Source: Streptosporangium album
GTDB lineage: Bacteria > Actinomycetota > Actinomycetes > Streptosporangiales > Streptosporangiaceae
Direction of reading: 5' to 3'
NCBI RefSeq assembly: GCF_014203795.1
Contig: NZ_JACHJU010000002.1
Coordinates: 1,116,001 to 1,180,000 of the forward strand
DNA: 64,000 bases
Made by a program: the position numbers and the translations under genes. The notes below the pieces were generated by a model that saw nothing but the letters and a program-made list of their open reading frames with translations, had not been told where the DNA came from and ran no database searches. Each line of letters begins with the position of its first letter. Position 1 is the first letter of the stretch. This document shows, in pieces, positions 1 through 8,768 of the stretch.

Positions 1-2
1 TG

Positions 3-1115
3 ATCACCCAGTACCGGAAGGAACACCCCAAGGTCACCGTCAAGTGGGTGGACGTCCCGGGTCAGGACAGCGCGACCAAGCTGCTCGCGGCCATGGCCAG
101 CGGCGACGTGCCCGACGCGGTCAACCTGGGCTCTCCCGACCTCGGCAGGTTCATCCCGTCGCTGGCGCCGATGGACGACTACTTCAAGCCGGAGGAACTC
201 GCCGACTTCCAGCCGAACCTGGTGGAGCCGTTGCGCCAGGACGGCAAGCTCTACGGAGTGCCCTGGTACAACGGCGGCGCCCCGGTGGCGATGTACCGCA
301 AGTCGGTCGTGTCCAAGGCCGGCTTCGACGAGAAGGCGCCGCCGAAGACCTACGACGAGGCGCTGGCCCTGGCGGCCAAGGTCTACGACGACACCAAGGT
401 CTACGGCACCAACGAGATCCCCGGGCCGTCCGTCGTCTCCGTGCTGAGCTACTACGGGGTCACGCTGCTGTCGGAGGACAAGAAGAAGGCGGCGTTCAAC
501 ACCCCCGAGGTCGCCGAGATCATCGAGAAGTTCAAGAAGAGCTACGACGAGCACGGCATCGCGCCGGGCTCCGTCTCCAAGGACATCCGCGCCCTCCCGC
601 AGAGCCTCGACAACGGCCAGGTCGCCTTCACGGCCAGTGCCAACGGCGCGACCCTGGTCAACATCCAGAAGAACGCCCCCGACATCTACAAGGACCTCGT
701 CGTCACCGAGCCCGTCCAGACGGCCGGTGGCGGCTATCTGCTCAACGCCCAGCAGACGTTCACGATCCCCAAGGCCTCCAGGCACAAGAAGGCGGCGGCC
801 GAGTTCATCAAGTTCTTCACCAACGGCGCCAACCAGCTCGCCTTCTGCAAGATCGTTCCGATCTACCCGTCGACGATCTCCTCGACGAAGGACTCCTTCT
901 TCACCGGCACCGGCGGCACCGAGCCGATGGACGTCGCCCGCCAGGTGATCGTCAAGGGACTGCCCAAGCTGGAGTACACACCGCTGGGCACTGCGAAGGA
1001 CACCGAGCTCGCCGAGTCCCTGGCGGAGGAGATCCGCGCCGTGTTCCAAGGACAGAAGAGCGTGAAGGACGCGCTCGACACAGCAGAGAAGAATTGGAAT
1101 GACGCTCTTGTCTAA
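3..1115 (+). CDS. ABC transporter sugar-binding protein (family 1 solute-binding), 5' end outside window
   Basis: About 370 residues of an extracellular solute-binding protein are visible; the start and any lipoprotein signal lie upstream of the window. The frame is open from base 3 to TAA at 1113-1115. The fold signature fits sugar-binding lipoproteins: a region on choosing net-wise between lobes (PDAVNLGSPDLGRF), a hinge segment 'GKLYGVPWYNGG' that is highly typical of carbohydrate SBPs, and a C-terminal stretch 'KKAAAEFIKFFTNGANQ'. It would capture a carbohydrate outside the cell for an ABC importer whose permeases are not in view. It overlaps the next gene by 17 bases, so it belongs to the downstream catabolic operon. 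Confidence 0.85.
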   Translation: MTQYRKEHPKVTVKWVDVPGQDSATKLLAAMASGDVPDAVNLGSPDLGRFIPSLAPMDDYFKPEELADFQPNLVEPLRQDGKLYGVPWYNGGAPVAMYRKSVVSKAGFDEKAPPKTYDEALALAAKVYDDTKVYGTNEIPGPSVVSVLSYYGVTLLSEDKKKAAFNTPEVAEIIEKFKKSYDEHGIAPGSVSKDIRALPQSLDNGQVAFTASANGATLVNIQKNAPDIYKDLVVTEPVQTAGGGYLLNAQQTFTIPKASRHKKAAAEFIKFFTNGANQLAFCKIVPIYPSTISSTKDSFFTGTGGTEPMDVARQVIVKGLPKLEYTPLGTAKDTELAESLAEEIRAVFQGQKSVKDALDTAEKNWNDALV

Positions 1116-2127
1116 CCTGCGAGTCGGCATCGTGGGTGCCGGAATCATGGGCCGCGGGCACGCCGAGGTGCTGGCGGCCCATCCGCATGCCGAGATCACC
1201 GCTGTGGCCAGCCGTACCCGGGAGCACGCGGAGGAACTGGCCGGGCGGGTGGGAGCCGCCGTCTACCCCGACTACCAGGAGTTGCTGGCCTCGGGAACGG
1301 TCGACGCGGTGTCGATCACCACGCCCGACCACCTGCACGCCGATGTGATGGTGGCGGCGGCCGAGGCGGGCGTCCACATCCTGGTGGAGAAGCCGTTCAC
1401 CACGACGGTGGCCGACGCCGACCGCGCGCTCGCGGCGATCCGGCGGGCGGGCGTGGTCGCGATGTGCCTGTTCAACCACCGCTGGGTGCCCGCCTATGCC
1501 CAGGCCAAGGACCAGATGCCCCTGCTGGGCGAAGCGGTCGTGGGCTACGCGAGGAAGAACGACACGATCCACGTGCCCACCGAGATGATCAGCTGGGCGG
1601 ATCGGACGACCTGCGCCTGGTTCCTGTCCAGCCACGACATCGACCTGGTGACCTGGTTGTTCGACGACGAGGTGGTCGAGGTCTTCGCGACCGCCCGTTA
1701 CGGCAAGCTCCAGGCGATGGGCATCGACACCCCGGACGCCATGCAGATCCAGGCCCGGTTCAGCCGGGGCGCCACCGCCACGTTCGAGTCGGCCTGGATC
1801 TATCCCAACACCTTCCCGACCATGGTCGACAGCTACGTCACGGTGGTCGGAGAGGACGGCGTGGTCCAACTCGACCGGCAGCGGGAGAACATCCAGCTCG
1901 CCACCGACAAGGGCTACACCTATCCGCGGAACATGCTCCAGCGCGTCGTCCACGGCATCCCGGCCGGCGCCTACCGCGACGCCATCGAGCACTTCGTGCA
2001 CTGCGCCCGGACGGGAAGCGAGCCGCTGATCACGGTTGAGAGCTCCCGCCACGTCACCGCGGTGCTCGCCGCCGCGCACGAGTCCGCGCGGACGGGCCTG
2101 CCGGTGAAGATCGTGGGGAAGGACTGA
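1099..2127 (+). CDS. Gfo/Idh/MocA family NAD(P)-dependent sugar oxidoreductase
   Basis: The 342-residue protein has an N-terminal Rossmann fold with the dinucleotide loop GAGIMG at residues 13-18 and the family's EKP motif at 97-99 ('ILVEKPF'), followed by the alpha/beta substrate domain containing 'SSHDIDLVTWLF'. Enzymes of this family oxidise or epimerise sugars, sugar acids or inositols in the cytosol; the substrate cannot be named. The ATG start lies 17 bases inside the end of the sugar-binding protein gene, so the two are translationally coupled. The following lyase starts 2 bases after its stop. Full length for the family. Confidence 0.88.
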   Translation: MTLLSNLRVGIVGAGIMGRGHAEVLAAHPHAEITAVASRTREHAEELAGRVGAAVYPDYQELLASGTVDAVSITTPDHLHADVMVAAAEAGVHILVEKPFTTTVADADRALAAIRRAGVVAMCLFNHRWVPAYAQAKDQMPLLGEAVVGYARKNDTIHVPTEMISWADRTTCAWFLSSHDIDLVTWLFDDEVVEVFATARYGKLQAMGIDTPDAMQIQARFSRGATATFESAWIYPNTFPTMVDSYVTVVGEDGVVQLDRQRENIQLATDKGYTYPRNMLQRVVHGIPAGAYRDAIEHFVHCARTGSEPLITVESSRHVTAVLAAAHESARTGLPVKIVGKD

Positions 2128-2128
2128 C

Positions 2129-4270
2129 GTGCAATACGTGGAGAAACCGCCACACGTTGACCCCGTGCGGATGCGTCACATCACCGATGAGGACCTGCTC
2201 GCGGCGACCGGGACCGCGACAGTGGAGGAGCTGCGCCGCCACCTGTCCACCAGGACCGGGCCCCGGCCGGTGTTCGACGTCGCCCGCTGGGCGGCGGGCA
2301 TGTCCGGGACGGAGGCCGCCGCGCAGGCCGTCGCCGCCGCCGGCGAGCTCCTCGGCACCGAGGTCGACTTCCTGGACAAGGGCCACGGGCGGTCGAGGCT
2401 TTACGGGTTCCACTACCTGAGGTGGATGTCGCCCCTGGTCTCGGCCTACGCGCTGACCCGCGACCCGGCCTACGCCAAGGAGTGGGACCGGCTGTTCGGC
2501 CAGTGGTACGACAGCCGGGACCGCGTGACCGGCGACTGGCCCGGTCTCGACGTCATCTGGTATTCCCTCGGCGTCTGGGCGCGCTCCTCCTTGGTCACCC
2601 AGGCCCTGGCGGTCTTCGGCGAGGAGCCCGCGCTCAGCCGCGAGGGCTGGCTGCAGATGGTGAAGACCGTCCTCGGCGGCGCCCGCTGGGCGGCCGAGGA
2701 GCACGACGAGTTCCGGCAGGGCAACTGGCAGTTCGCGTGCGCGTCCGAGCTCCTGCACGTCGCCGCCGTCTTCCACGAGTTCGGCGAGGCGAGCAGCTGG
2801 GCGGAGGTCGCGAAGGCGCGGATCCTCGACCACCTCGAGCTCGACGTGCGGGCCGACGGCGGGCACCACGAGCGCTCTCCGGGCTATCACAGCATGTGTG
2901 TCGAAGCCGTCCAGCGGGCCGCCGTCATCGGCGAGCAGTACCTCGGCTGGGACCTCGCCGCCCATCCGCGTGTCCGGGCCATGCACGACTGGTACGTCGC
3001 GCTCGTCACCCCTGCCGGGTGGATTCCCCACCTGCAGGACAGCGGCCTGTTCTGGCCCGCCGCGCACCTGCTGCGCGGCCACTACCTGCTCGGCGATCCC
3101 GGCTACGAGGCGCTCGCCCGGCGCTGGCTGTCGCCCGAGCAGCTGCGCAGCGAGCTGGCGTGGCTGCCGCCCCGCCTGGACGACGCGCCCGCGCCCGCTC
3201 CGGCGAGCGAGCCCGACGCCTCTTCCCGCACCCTGGACACCAGCCAGTACGCGGTCTTCCGCACCGGCTGGGAGCCCGACGCGTTGCACACCGTGGTGAA
3301 CTACGGGCCGTTCGTCGGCCACGAGCTGGAGCCGCACAGCCACCACGCGGCGCTGGACTTCGTGTTGTCAGGCTGGGGCGTGCCGCTGGCCTGGGAGGCG
3401 GGCGGTCCACCGTCCTACGACGACCCCGGCTACTACGACTGGTTCCAGGCGACGCGCGGCCACAACACGGTGCTCCTGCCCGGCGCGGCGTTCGCGGCCG
3501 ACCGCGACGCCGCCTGCGACACGTTTGCGGCCCTGCCGCACGTGGACGTGTTCGCGGGCCATCACCACGGCTATCCGAACAGACACGACCGGCGGATCGT
3601 CTTCGTCCGCGAAGCCCCGTCGTACTGGCTGGTGACCGACGAGATAGAGGAAGCCCCCGAAGCCGTGTGGCAGCTGCACGGCCGCTCGCCCTGGATGGAA
3701 CGTGCCGGAGGGCACGCCAACGTGCGGGGCCCCGGGCTCTACGTGCTCCCCGCCGACCCCGAGGCGGTCACGGGCGTCCTGCACGGCACCGGGCCCAGCC
3801 GGATCCCCGACCCCGCAGCCCGGACCGCGGAGTACGGCGAAGTGCACACCCTCGGCCTGCGTCAGCGAGCCGAGACGTTCACCGTCGGGCTCTTCCCCTT
3901 CGCCGAGAACCCGCCTGCCGTACGGCTGCGCGGCGGGGAGGTCTGTCTCGACGGGGTCGTCGACGTGTTCTCCGGCCACCAATGGACGCGCTGCGACACC
4001 GACGGCGTCCTGCTCGCCGCCGCCAGCTGGGGCCCCTCCCTCGTCCACGACGGGATCGCCCTGGTCGAGGCCCGGGGACTGGCCGCGGCCGACATCACCT
4101 ACCGCGGGGGATTCGCCGCGGTGGTGGACACCGATCGGTGCACCGAGCTGAGGGTCCATGCCCCCGGCGTGACCAGGCTGGCGCTCAACGGGGTACGGCT
4201 GCGCCCGGGCCTCACGGTCACCCTCCCGTCGTCGGGCCGATGGCACCTGGAAGCGGCGGCCGATGACTAG
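2129..4270 (+). CDS. heparinase II/III-like polysaccharide/oligosaccharide lyase
   Basis: The 713-residue product resembles two-domain heparinase II/III and alginate-lyase type proteins. Residues about 30-340 form an alpha-helical toroid-like region with motifs such as 'GNWQFACASELLHVAAVFHEFGE', 'GGHHERSPGYHSM'. The C-terminal beta-sandwich contains 'HELEPHSHHAALDFVLSGWG' and 'ATRGHNTVLLPG', typical of the heparinase II/III C-terminal domain. No signal peptide is seen, so it probably acts on imported uronate-containing oligosaccharides. GTG start (2129) directly follows the dehydrogenase stop; its TAG overlaps the next ATG by 8 bases. Together with the sugar-binding protein it indicates use of an acidic plant or animal polysaccharide. 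Confidence 0.8.
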   Translation: MQYVEKPPHVDPVRMRHITDEDLLAATGTATVEELRRHLSTRTGPRPVFDVARWAAGMSGTEAAAQAVAAAGELLGTEVDFLDKGHGRSRLYGFHYLRWMSPLVSAYALTRDPAYAKEWDRLFGQWYDSRDRVTGDWPGLDVIWYSLGVWARSSLVTQALAVFGEEPALSREGWLQMVKTVLGGARWAAEEHDEFRQGNWQFACASELLHVAAVFHEFGEASSWAEVAKARILDHLELDVRADGGHHERSPGYHSMCVEAVQRAAVIGEQYLGWDLAAHPRVRAMHDWYVALVTPAGWIPHLQDSGLFWPAAHLLRGHYLLGDPGYEALARRWLSPEQLRSELAWLPPRLDDAPAPAPASEPDASSRTLDTSQYAVFRTGWEPDALHTVVNYGPFVGHELEPHSHHAALDFVLSGWGVPLAWEAGGPPSYDDPGYYDWFQATRGHNTVLLPGAAFAADRDAACDTFAALPHVDVFAGHHHGYPNRHDRRIVFVREAPSYWLVTDEIEEAPEAVWQLHGRSPWMERAGGHANVRGPGLYVLPADPEAVTGVLHGTGPSRIPDPAARTAEYGEVHTLGLRQRAETFTVGLFPFAENPPAVRLRGGEVCLDGVVDVFSGHQWTRCDTDGVLLAAASWGPSLVHDGIALVEARGLAAADITYRGGFAAVVDTDRCTELRVHAPGVTRLALNGVRLRPGLTVTLPSSGRWHLEAAADD

Positions 4271-5024
4271 GCGCGGACCGGTGCTGATCGACGCCGACGC
4301 GATGCTGGGCCGCCATCCCGCCCGCGACGTCGGCGCGGGCGGCGTCGCCGAGGCGCTCGCCTCGATGGACCGTTTCGGCATCTCCGAGGCGCTGGTCGGG
4401 CACACGCTGTCGTGGCTGCACGACCCCCACACCGGCAACCGGGCGCTGCTGGAGCTGGTCGCCGGCCAGCCCCGGCTGCTCCCCTGCTGGGTGATGCTCC
4501 CCGACACCTGCGCGGAGACGGGCACCTCGGCCGAGTTCGTGTCCGCCGCCCTGGCGGGCGGGGTCCGCGCGGTGCGCGCCTACCCCGTGGACCACGGCTA
4601 CGACCTCGCGGGCGTGGACGCGACCCCGGTGCTGGAGGCCATCGCGCGGGCCGGGCTGCCGCTGCTCCTGGACGCCGCCCAGACCACGTGGCCGCAGGTG
4701 GAGGCGGTCGCCGTGGCCCACCCGCACCTCACGGTCGTGGTCGGCGGCCTCGGCTACCGCGTCCTGCGCCAGGTGGCCGGTGTGCTGGCCCGTACGGACA
4801 ATGTCCACCTCGGGCTGGCCAACCTGTCCTCGCACTGCGGCCTGGAGTGGCTCGTCGAGCGGTTCGGCGAGCAGCGGCTGGTCTTCGGCACCGGTGCGCC
4901 CACTCGTGACCCGGCCGAGGCGGTCACCCGGCTGCTGTGGTCGGAACTCGACGACGGCGCGGTGTCGGCGATCGGCGGGGGCAACCTGCGGAGCCTGCTC
5001 CGCAAGAAGGCGAGAGCAGCATGA
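4263..5024 (+). CDS. amidohydrolase-like TIM-barrel protein with degenerate metal site
   Basis: This 253-residue protein follows the layout of the amidohydrolase-2 family but lacks its usual ligands. Where the family has HxH after strand 1, it has 'LIDADAML'; the strand-8 aspartate position reads 'FGTGAPTRDP' rather than FGTD/FGSD; and the middle strand reads 'VVVGGLGYR' rather than a GHxG motif. It may be a non-catalytic partner or use another chemistry. It overlaps the upstream lyase by 8 bases and its TGA overlaps the ATG of the intact amidohydrolase (ATGA), so both are made together. Assignment to the fold is by pattern; activity is uncertain. Confidence 0.65.
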   Translation: MTRRGPVLIDADAMLGRHPARDVGAGGVAEALASMDRFGISEALVGHTLSWLHDPHTGNRALLELVAGQPRLLPCWVMLPDTCAETGTSAEFVSAALAGGVRAVRAYPVDHGYDLAGVDATPVLEAIARAGLPLLLDAAQTTWPQVEAVAVAHPHLTVVVGGLGYRVLRQVAGVLARTDNVHLGLANLSSHCGLEWLVERFGEQRLVFGTGAPTRDPAEAVTRLLWSELDDGAVSAIGGGNLRSLLRKKARAA

Positions 5025-5857
5025 ACCCCCTCACGTCCGCCCTGTGGGAGCGCCGTCCCCAGCACAGCCTGCGGATCGTCGACGCGCACGCCCACGCCGG
5101 GCCGTACAGCCTGTTCTTCATCCCCGAGGCGGGCCCGGCGGCGATGGTCAGGGTGATGGACCGGTGCGGGGTGTCGCACGCGGTCCTGTCCAGTCATCTG
5201 GCGATCCAGCTCGACGCGGCGGCGGGCAACGCGGCGACCGCCGCGGTCGTCGAGCACGCGCCCGACCGGTTCACCGGCTACCTGACCGTCAACCCGTGGC
5301 AGGACCCGGTGGGGGAGCTTGAGAAGTGGGGTGACGACCCCCGTTTCGGGGGCGTCAAGCTCCACCCGGACCTGCACCTGTATCCGCTCACGGGCCGCAG
5401 ATACGCGCCGGTGTGGGAGTTCGCGCAGCGCACCGGCTGCCCGGTGCTCACGCACACCTATGAGGGCTCGGCGTACAACGACCTGCCCATGGTGGAGGAG
5501 ACGGCCATCCGGCATCCGGAGGCGGTGATCCTCGCCGGGCACGCGGGCGCCACCCCGCTGGGGTTCGACGCGGCCATCGAGGTGGCACAGCGCCGTCCGG
5601 GGGTGGTGCTGGAGGTGTGCGGTTCGTACAACACCGGTGCCGACCTCGCCCGGATGGTGCGTGAGGTGCGGCCGGGGCAGGTGGTGTTCGGTTCGGACTT
5701 CCCGTTCATCGACCTTCGGATGTCGCTCGGACGGGTACTCTTCAGCGATCTCAGTGACGACGCCAGAGCCGCTGTGCTCGGTGGCACGATGACCGATCTG
5801 CTCCAGTGGCGAGACAGCGCTCAACAAGCACGTTCCAGTCAGGTGGTCGCACCCTGA
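5021..5857 (+). CDS. amidohydrolase family metal-dependent hydrolase
   Basis: The 278-residue TIM-barrel enzyme keeps the full metal-site set: HxH at residues 23/25 ('VDAHAHAG'), 'GGVKLHPDLHLYPL', 'THTYEGS', 'ILAGHAGA' and the strand-8 aspartate in 'FGSDFPF'. Such proteins include lactonases and decarboxylases; within this operon a sugar lactone or uronate-derived substrate is plausible but inferred. I chose the ATG at 5021 because it overlaps the upstream stop (ATGA) and starts just before the conserved strand; the reading frame is open further upstream. It is the last gene of the carbohydrate operon. Confidence 0.82.
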   Translation: MNPLTSALWERRPQHSLRIVDAHAHAGPYSLFFIPEAGPAAMVRVMDRCGVSHAVLSSHLAIQLDAAAGNAATAAVVEHAPDRFTGYLTVNPWQDPVGELEKWGDDPRFGGVKLHPDLHLYPLTGRRYAPVWEFAQRTGCPVLTHTYEGSAYNDLPMVEETAIRHPEAVILAGHAGATPLGFDAAIEVAQRRPGVVLEVCGSYNTGADLARMVREVRPGQVVFGSDFPFIDLRMSLGRVLFSDLSDDARAAVLGGTMTDLLQWRDSAQQARSSQVVAP

Positions 5858-5909
5858 GCGCGATTTATGATCCCGATGGGGGCAATTTGGATAAGGAGGG
5901 ATCACAGTC

Positions 5910-7244
5910 ATGGAGCGGCTACGATCCGAGACGCGATCCAGGGTGACGATCGGCGTCGTGGGGCCGCACGACCTGGTCGAGCAGATCATGTCGATCGGGG
6001 CGGATCTGCCCGCGGCCGCCGACTGGCGCCTGGTCGGCGCGCCGCACGCGGAGGAGCACGAGACGTACGAGAAGTTCTGCAAGATCGCCGACAGCATCGA
6101 CGTCGTCCTCTTCACCGGACCTCTCCAGCACGACCTGGCCCGGCAGTCGGGTGAGCTGCCGGTGCCCGCGACGTTCGTCCCGGTCAACGGCTCCGGCCTC
6201 TACTCCAGCCTGCTGCGGGGCGTGCTCAGCCACGGCATCGACCCGGCCAGGGTGAGCATCGACTCGATCTCCGCCGCGGATGTGCACGAGGCCTACGGCG
6301 AGATCGGCGTGAGCACCGACCACGTCCACCTGTCGGAGTACGACCAGCCGGAGTCGGCACGCGGCTTCATCGGCTTCCACGAGAAGCTCTACCGGCAGGG
6401 GGCCACGACCGCGGCGCTGACCACGATCAGGACCGTGGCCAGGAAGCTGGCCGCCGCCCAGGTGCCCGTGCTGCGGATGCTGCCGACTCCGCACACGTTG
6501 CGGCTCGCGCTCAACACCGCGGCGCTCCTCGGGACGGGCAGCCGATTGGAGGAGTCGCAGATCGCCATCGTCCTGGTGGAGCTGGCGGCCTCGGCCCGGC
6601 CCAGCTATTCGGGGCCGGGCAACTACTGGCAGCAGGAGTTGAAGCTCTCGCTGCAGCAGGCGCTGCTGGCCGACGCCAGGCTGATGGGCGCCACCGTGGT
6701 TCCGCGCGACGAGAACAGCTACGTGGTCACCGCCACCGTCGGCTCGCTCTCGCAGGCGACCGACGGCTTCCGGGTCGCGCCTTTCATGGACCGGATCCGC
6801 GCCGACGTGGGCGTCGCGGTCGAGGTCGGCATCGGCCTGGGCAACACAGCCCGGGACGCCGACTCCAACGCGACGCTCGCCGTGGAGAAGGCGCGCAACG
6901 CCGACGCCACCGCGGCCTTCCTCGTCGGCCTGGACGGTACGGTGCTGTCCCTGCCGATGCGCCAGCGCCGCAGGGTGGAGCCGGTGAGCGAGCCCGTGGC
7001 GGCCTCCAAGGCGGCGAAGGTCCTGGAGCGGCTGGTCGAAGGGCTCGGCGACGGGCCCGAAGCGATGGTGGTGGACGCCGAGATCGTGGCGGACGTGCTG
7101 TCCATCGCCCCGCGCAGCGCCCGACGGGTGCTGCAGAGCCTGGTGGAGGAGGGCCTGGCCTGGCCCATGCCCACCGTGCGCCCCGCCCAGGCGGGGCGGC
7201 CGCGGCAGCCGTACCGGCTGGTGATGGAGCGGTCGCTCCGCTAG
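5910..7244 (+). CDS. multidomain transcriptional regulator (GGDEF-like domain plus C-terminal winged helix)
   Basis: The 444-residue protein begins at ATG 5910 behind a strong AAGGAGGGA ribosome site, with a -10-like TATGAT at 5866-5871. Residues 1-200 form a sensory-like alpha/beta region of unknown ligand ('VTIGVVGPHDLVEQI'). The middle part, about 215-345, resembles the GGDEF-like domain of CdaR/PucR-type regulators ('GIGLGNTARDADSNATLAVEKAR'). Residues 370-444 look like a winged helix ('VADVLSIAPRSARRVLQSLVEEGLA') with a basic wing. It probably controls the upstream operon. Its TAG stop lies inside the target-site duplication of an IS701-type element, so the original C-terminus may have differed slightly. 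Confidence 0.65.
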   Translation: MERLRSETRSRVTIGVVGPHDLVEQIMSIGADLPAAADWRLVGAPHAEEHETYEKFCKIADSIDVVLFTGPLQHDLARQSGELPVPATFVPVNGSGLYSSLLRGVLSHGIDPARVSIDSISAADVHEAYGEIGVSTDHVHLSEYDQPESARGFIGFHEKLYRQGATTAALTTIRTVARKLAAAQVPVLRMLPTPHTLRLALNTAALLGTGSRLEESQIAIVLVELAASARPSYSGPGNYWQQELKLSLQQALLADARLMGATVVPRDENSYVVTATVGSLSQATDGFRVAPFMDRIRADVGVAVEVGIGLGNTARDADSNATLAVEKARNADATAAFLVGLDGTVLSLPMRQRRRVEPVSEPVAASKAAKVLERLVEGLGDGPEAMVVDAEIVADVLSIAPRSARRVLQSLVEEGLAWPMPTVRPAQAGRPRQPYRLVMERSLR

Positions 7245-7245
7245 T

Positions 7246-8768
7246 CGGTGGTTTGTTGACGTGGGGTTGATGTCGCGGTAAGCCGGTGGATAGGGGTAGT
7301 TGGTGCTGTTCGGGGGTGGTCGTGGTGGTGACCGCGCGGCGTCCGTGTCCACCGGCGCCGGGTCCGTTGGAGGAGTACGCGGCCCGGTTCGATGATCTGT
7401 GGTGCTCGCTCGCGCAGCGCCGGGGGTTCCGCGAATATCTGGCCGGGCTGTTGTTGCCGCGGGACCGGAACAAGACGCTGACGGCCCTGGCCGGTGCGGA
7501 GCCGGTGGTCGGGGCCCAGAACGCGGCGGTGCAGCGGCTGCAGTTCTTCTGAGTCGGAGTCGCCGTGGGATCACGAGAAAGTCAACGCCCGGCGCCTTGA
7601 GCTGCTGCGGGCCGATCCGGTGACCGCGCCGCATGCGGGCGGGGTGCCGGTGGTCGATGACACCGGGGACCGCAAGGACGGCACCGCCACCGCGCACACC
7701 GCCCACCAGTATCTGGGCTCGGTCGGGAAGATCGAGAACGGGATCGTGGCAGTGACCACACTCTGGGCCGACGAGCGGGTCTACTACCCGCTGCACGCGG
7801 TGCCCTACACCCCCGCCGCTCGGCTGCCTCGCGGCCGCAGCGATCCGGCATTTCGCACCAAGCCGCAGCTCGCGGCCGCTCTGGCAGGTCGGGCTCAGGC
7901 CGCCGCCGTGCCGTTTCGGGCGCTGGTGGCCGACTGCGCCTACGGCGACAATGCGGCCTTCACCGCTGAACTGTGGGCCGCTGGATTGGCCGTTCGTGCT
8001 CGCGCTCAAGCCGCACCAGGGCTCCTGGGCTCCGGTGGATGAGGCGCACACGCCGATCGACGCCGCCCGTGAGCTTGCCTGGGGAGGTCCCCAAGCGCCG
8101 GGCGCCTGGACCAAGGTCGTGCGGCGGTTTCGCGATGGCCGTAGCACCGTGTGGTGGGCCGCGGACGCGGTCTTGGGCGGCTACGGCCCGCACCAGGCGG
8201 TCCGGCTGATCGTCGCGACCGCCGACCCGGCGACGCTGCCGGCCAAGGCGACCTGGTATCTGGCCACCAACCTGCCCCGCCCTGGCAGCGTCCGTGCGGC
8301 CTGGAGCCCGCATCCGGCCGCCGGCCTGGCCGAGATCGTGCGCCTCTACGGCCTGCGGACGTGGATCGAACAGGGCTACAAGCAGGTCAAGGACGAACTC
8401 GGCTGGGCCGATTTCCAGGTCCGCTCCGATGCCGCGATCCGCCGCCACTGGGCCCTGGTGGCCTGCGCGTTCACCTTCTGCCGGCATGCCCGGCCCGCCG
8501 ATCCGGTCCCGCCACCACACCTCCCGCCCGCCCCGGCCGACACCGACGGCGGAGAGAGGGGGGCCCACCGCCACAGTGCCACCCGTGCCACTGTGCTGGC
8601 CCCGCGCCGTCCGCTACGTCCGCGGTTGGCTGACCCCCTGCGCACTGCTGCAACGCTGGTGGCGCAACTGGTCGAGCAGGCCCCCGCCCGCTGAACTACA
8701 GGTCCTGGTCACAGCCGTCACCGCGGGGCGGTCCCTCGACCTCTACGCCCCGCCTTAACAAACCACCG
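7246..8768 (+). mobile_element. IS701-type insertion sequence, copy 1 (inactive)
   Basis: The element is bounded by perfect 12-bp inverted repeats, CGGTGGTTTGTT at 7246-7257 and its complement at 8757-8768, and by a 4-bp direct repeat TAGT at 7242-7245 and 8769-8772. Length is 1523 bp. The only gene is a frameshifted DDE transposase. The right end abuts the tip of the IS630-like element. Confidence 0.88.
7286..8694 (+). pseudogene. IS701/IS4-type DDE transposase, two frameshifts
   Basis: Three successive reading frames carry one transposase: up to 7552 ('RDRNKTLTALAGAEPVVGAQ'), then from about 7550 to 7990 ('VVDDTGDRKDGTATAHTAHQY', 'FRALVADCAYGD'), then to 8694 ('YLATNLPRP', 'RTWIEQGYKQVKDELG'). 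Comparison with copy 2 at 10083-11340 shows single-base shifts near 7553 ('QFF' then stop, where copy 2 continues 'QFFLTESPWE') and near 7988 ('AAGL' then 'PFVLALK'). The motifs around DDTGDRK, DCAYGD and EQGYKQ mark the DDE catalytic positions. The gene is non-functional as read. Confidence 0.85.

Noticed and set aside
6000..8147. Very long minus-strand open frame (about 740 codons) across the regulator and IS region
   Set aside because: Antisense shadow caused by high-GC codon bias; translation is compositionally skewed (His/Arg/Gly-rich) and matches no family, while the plus strand holds recognised proteins.
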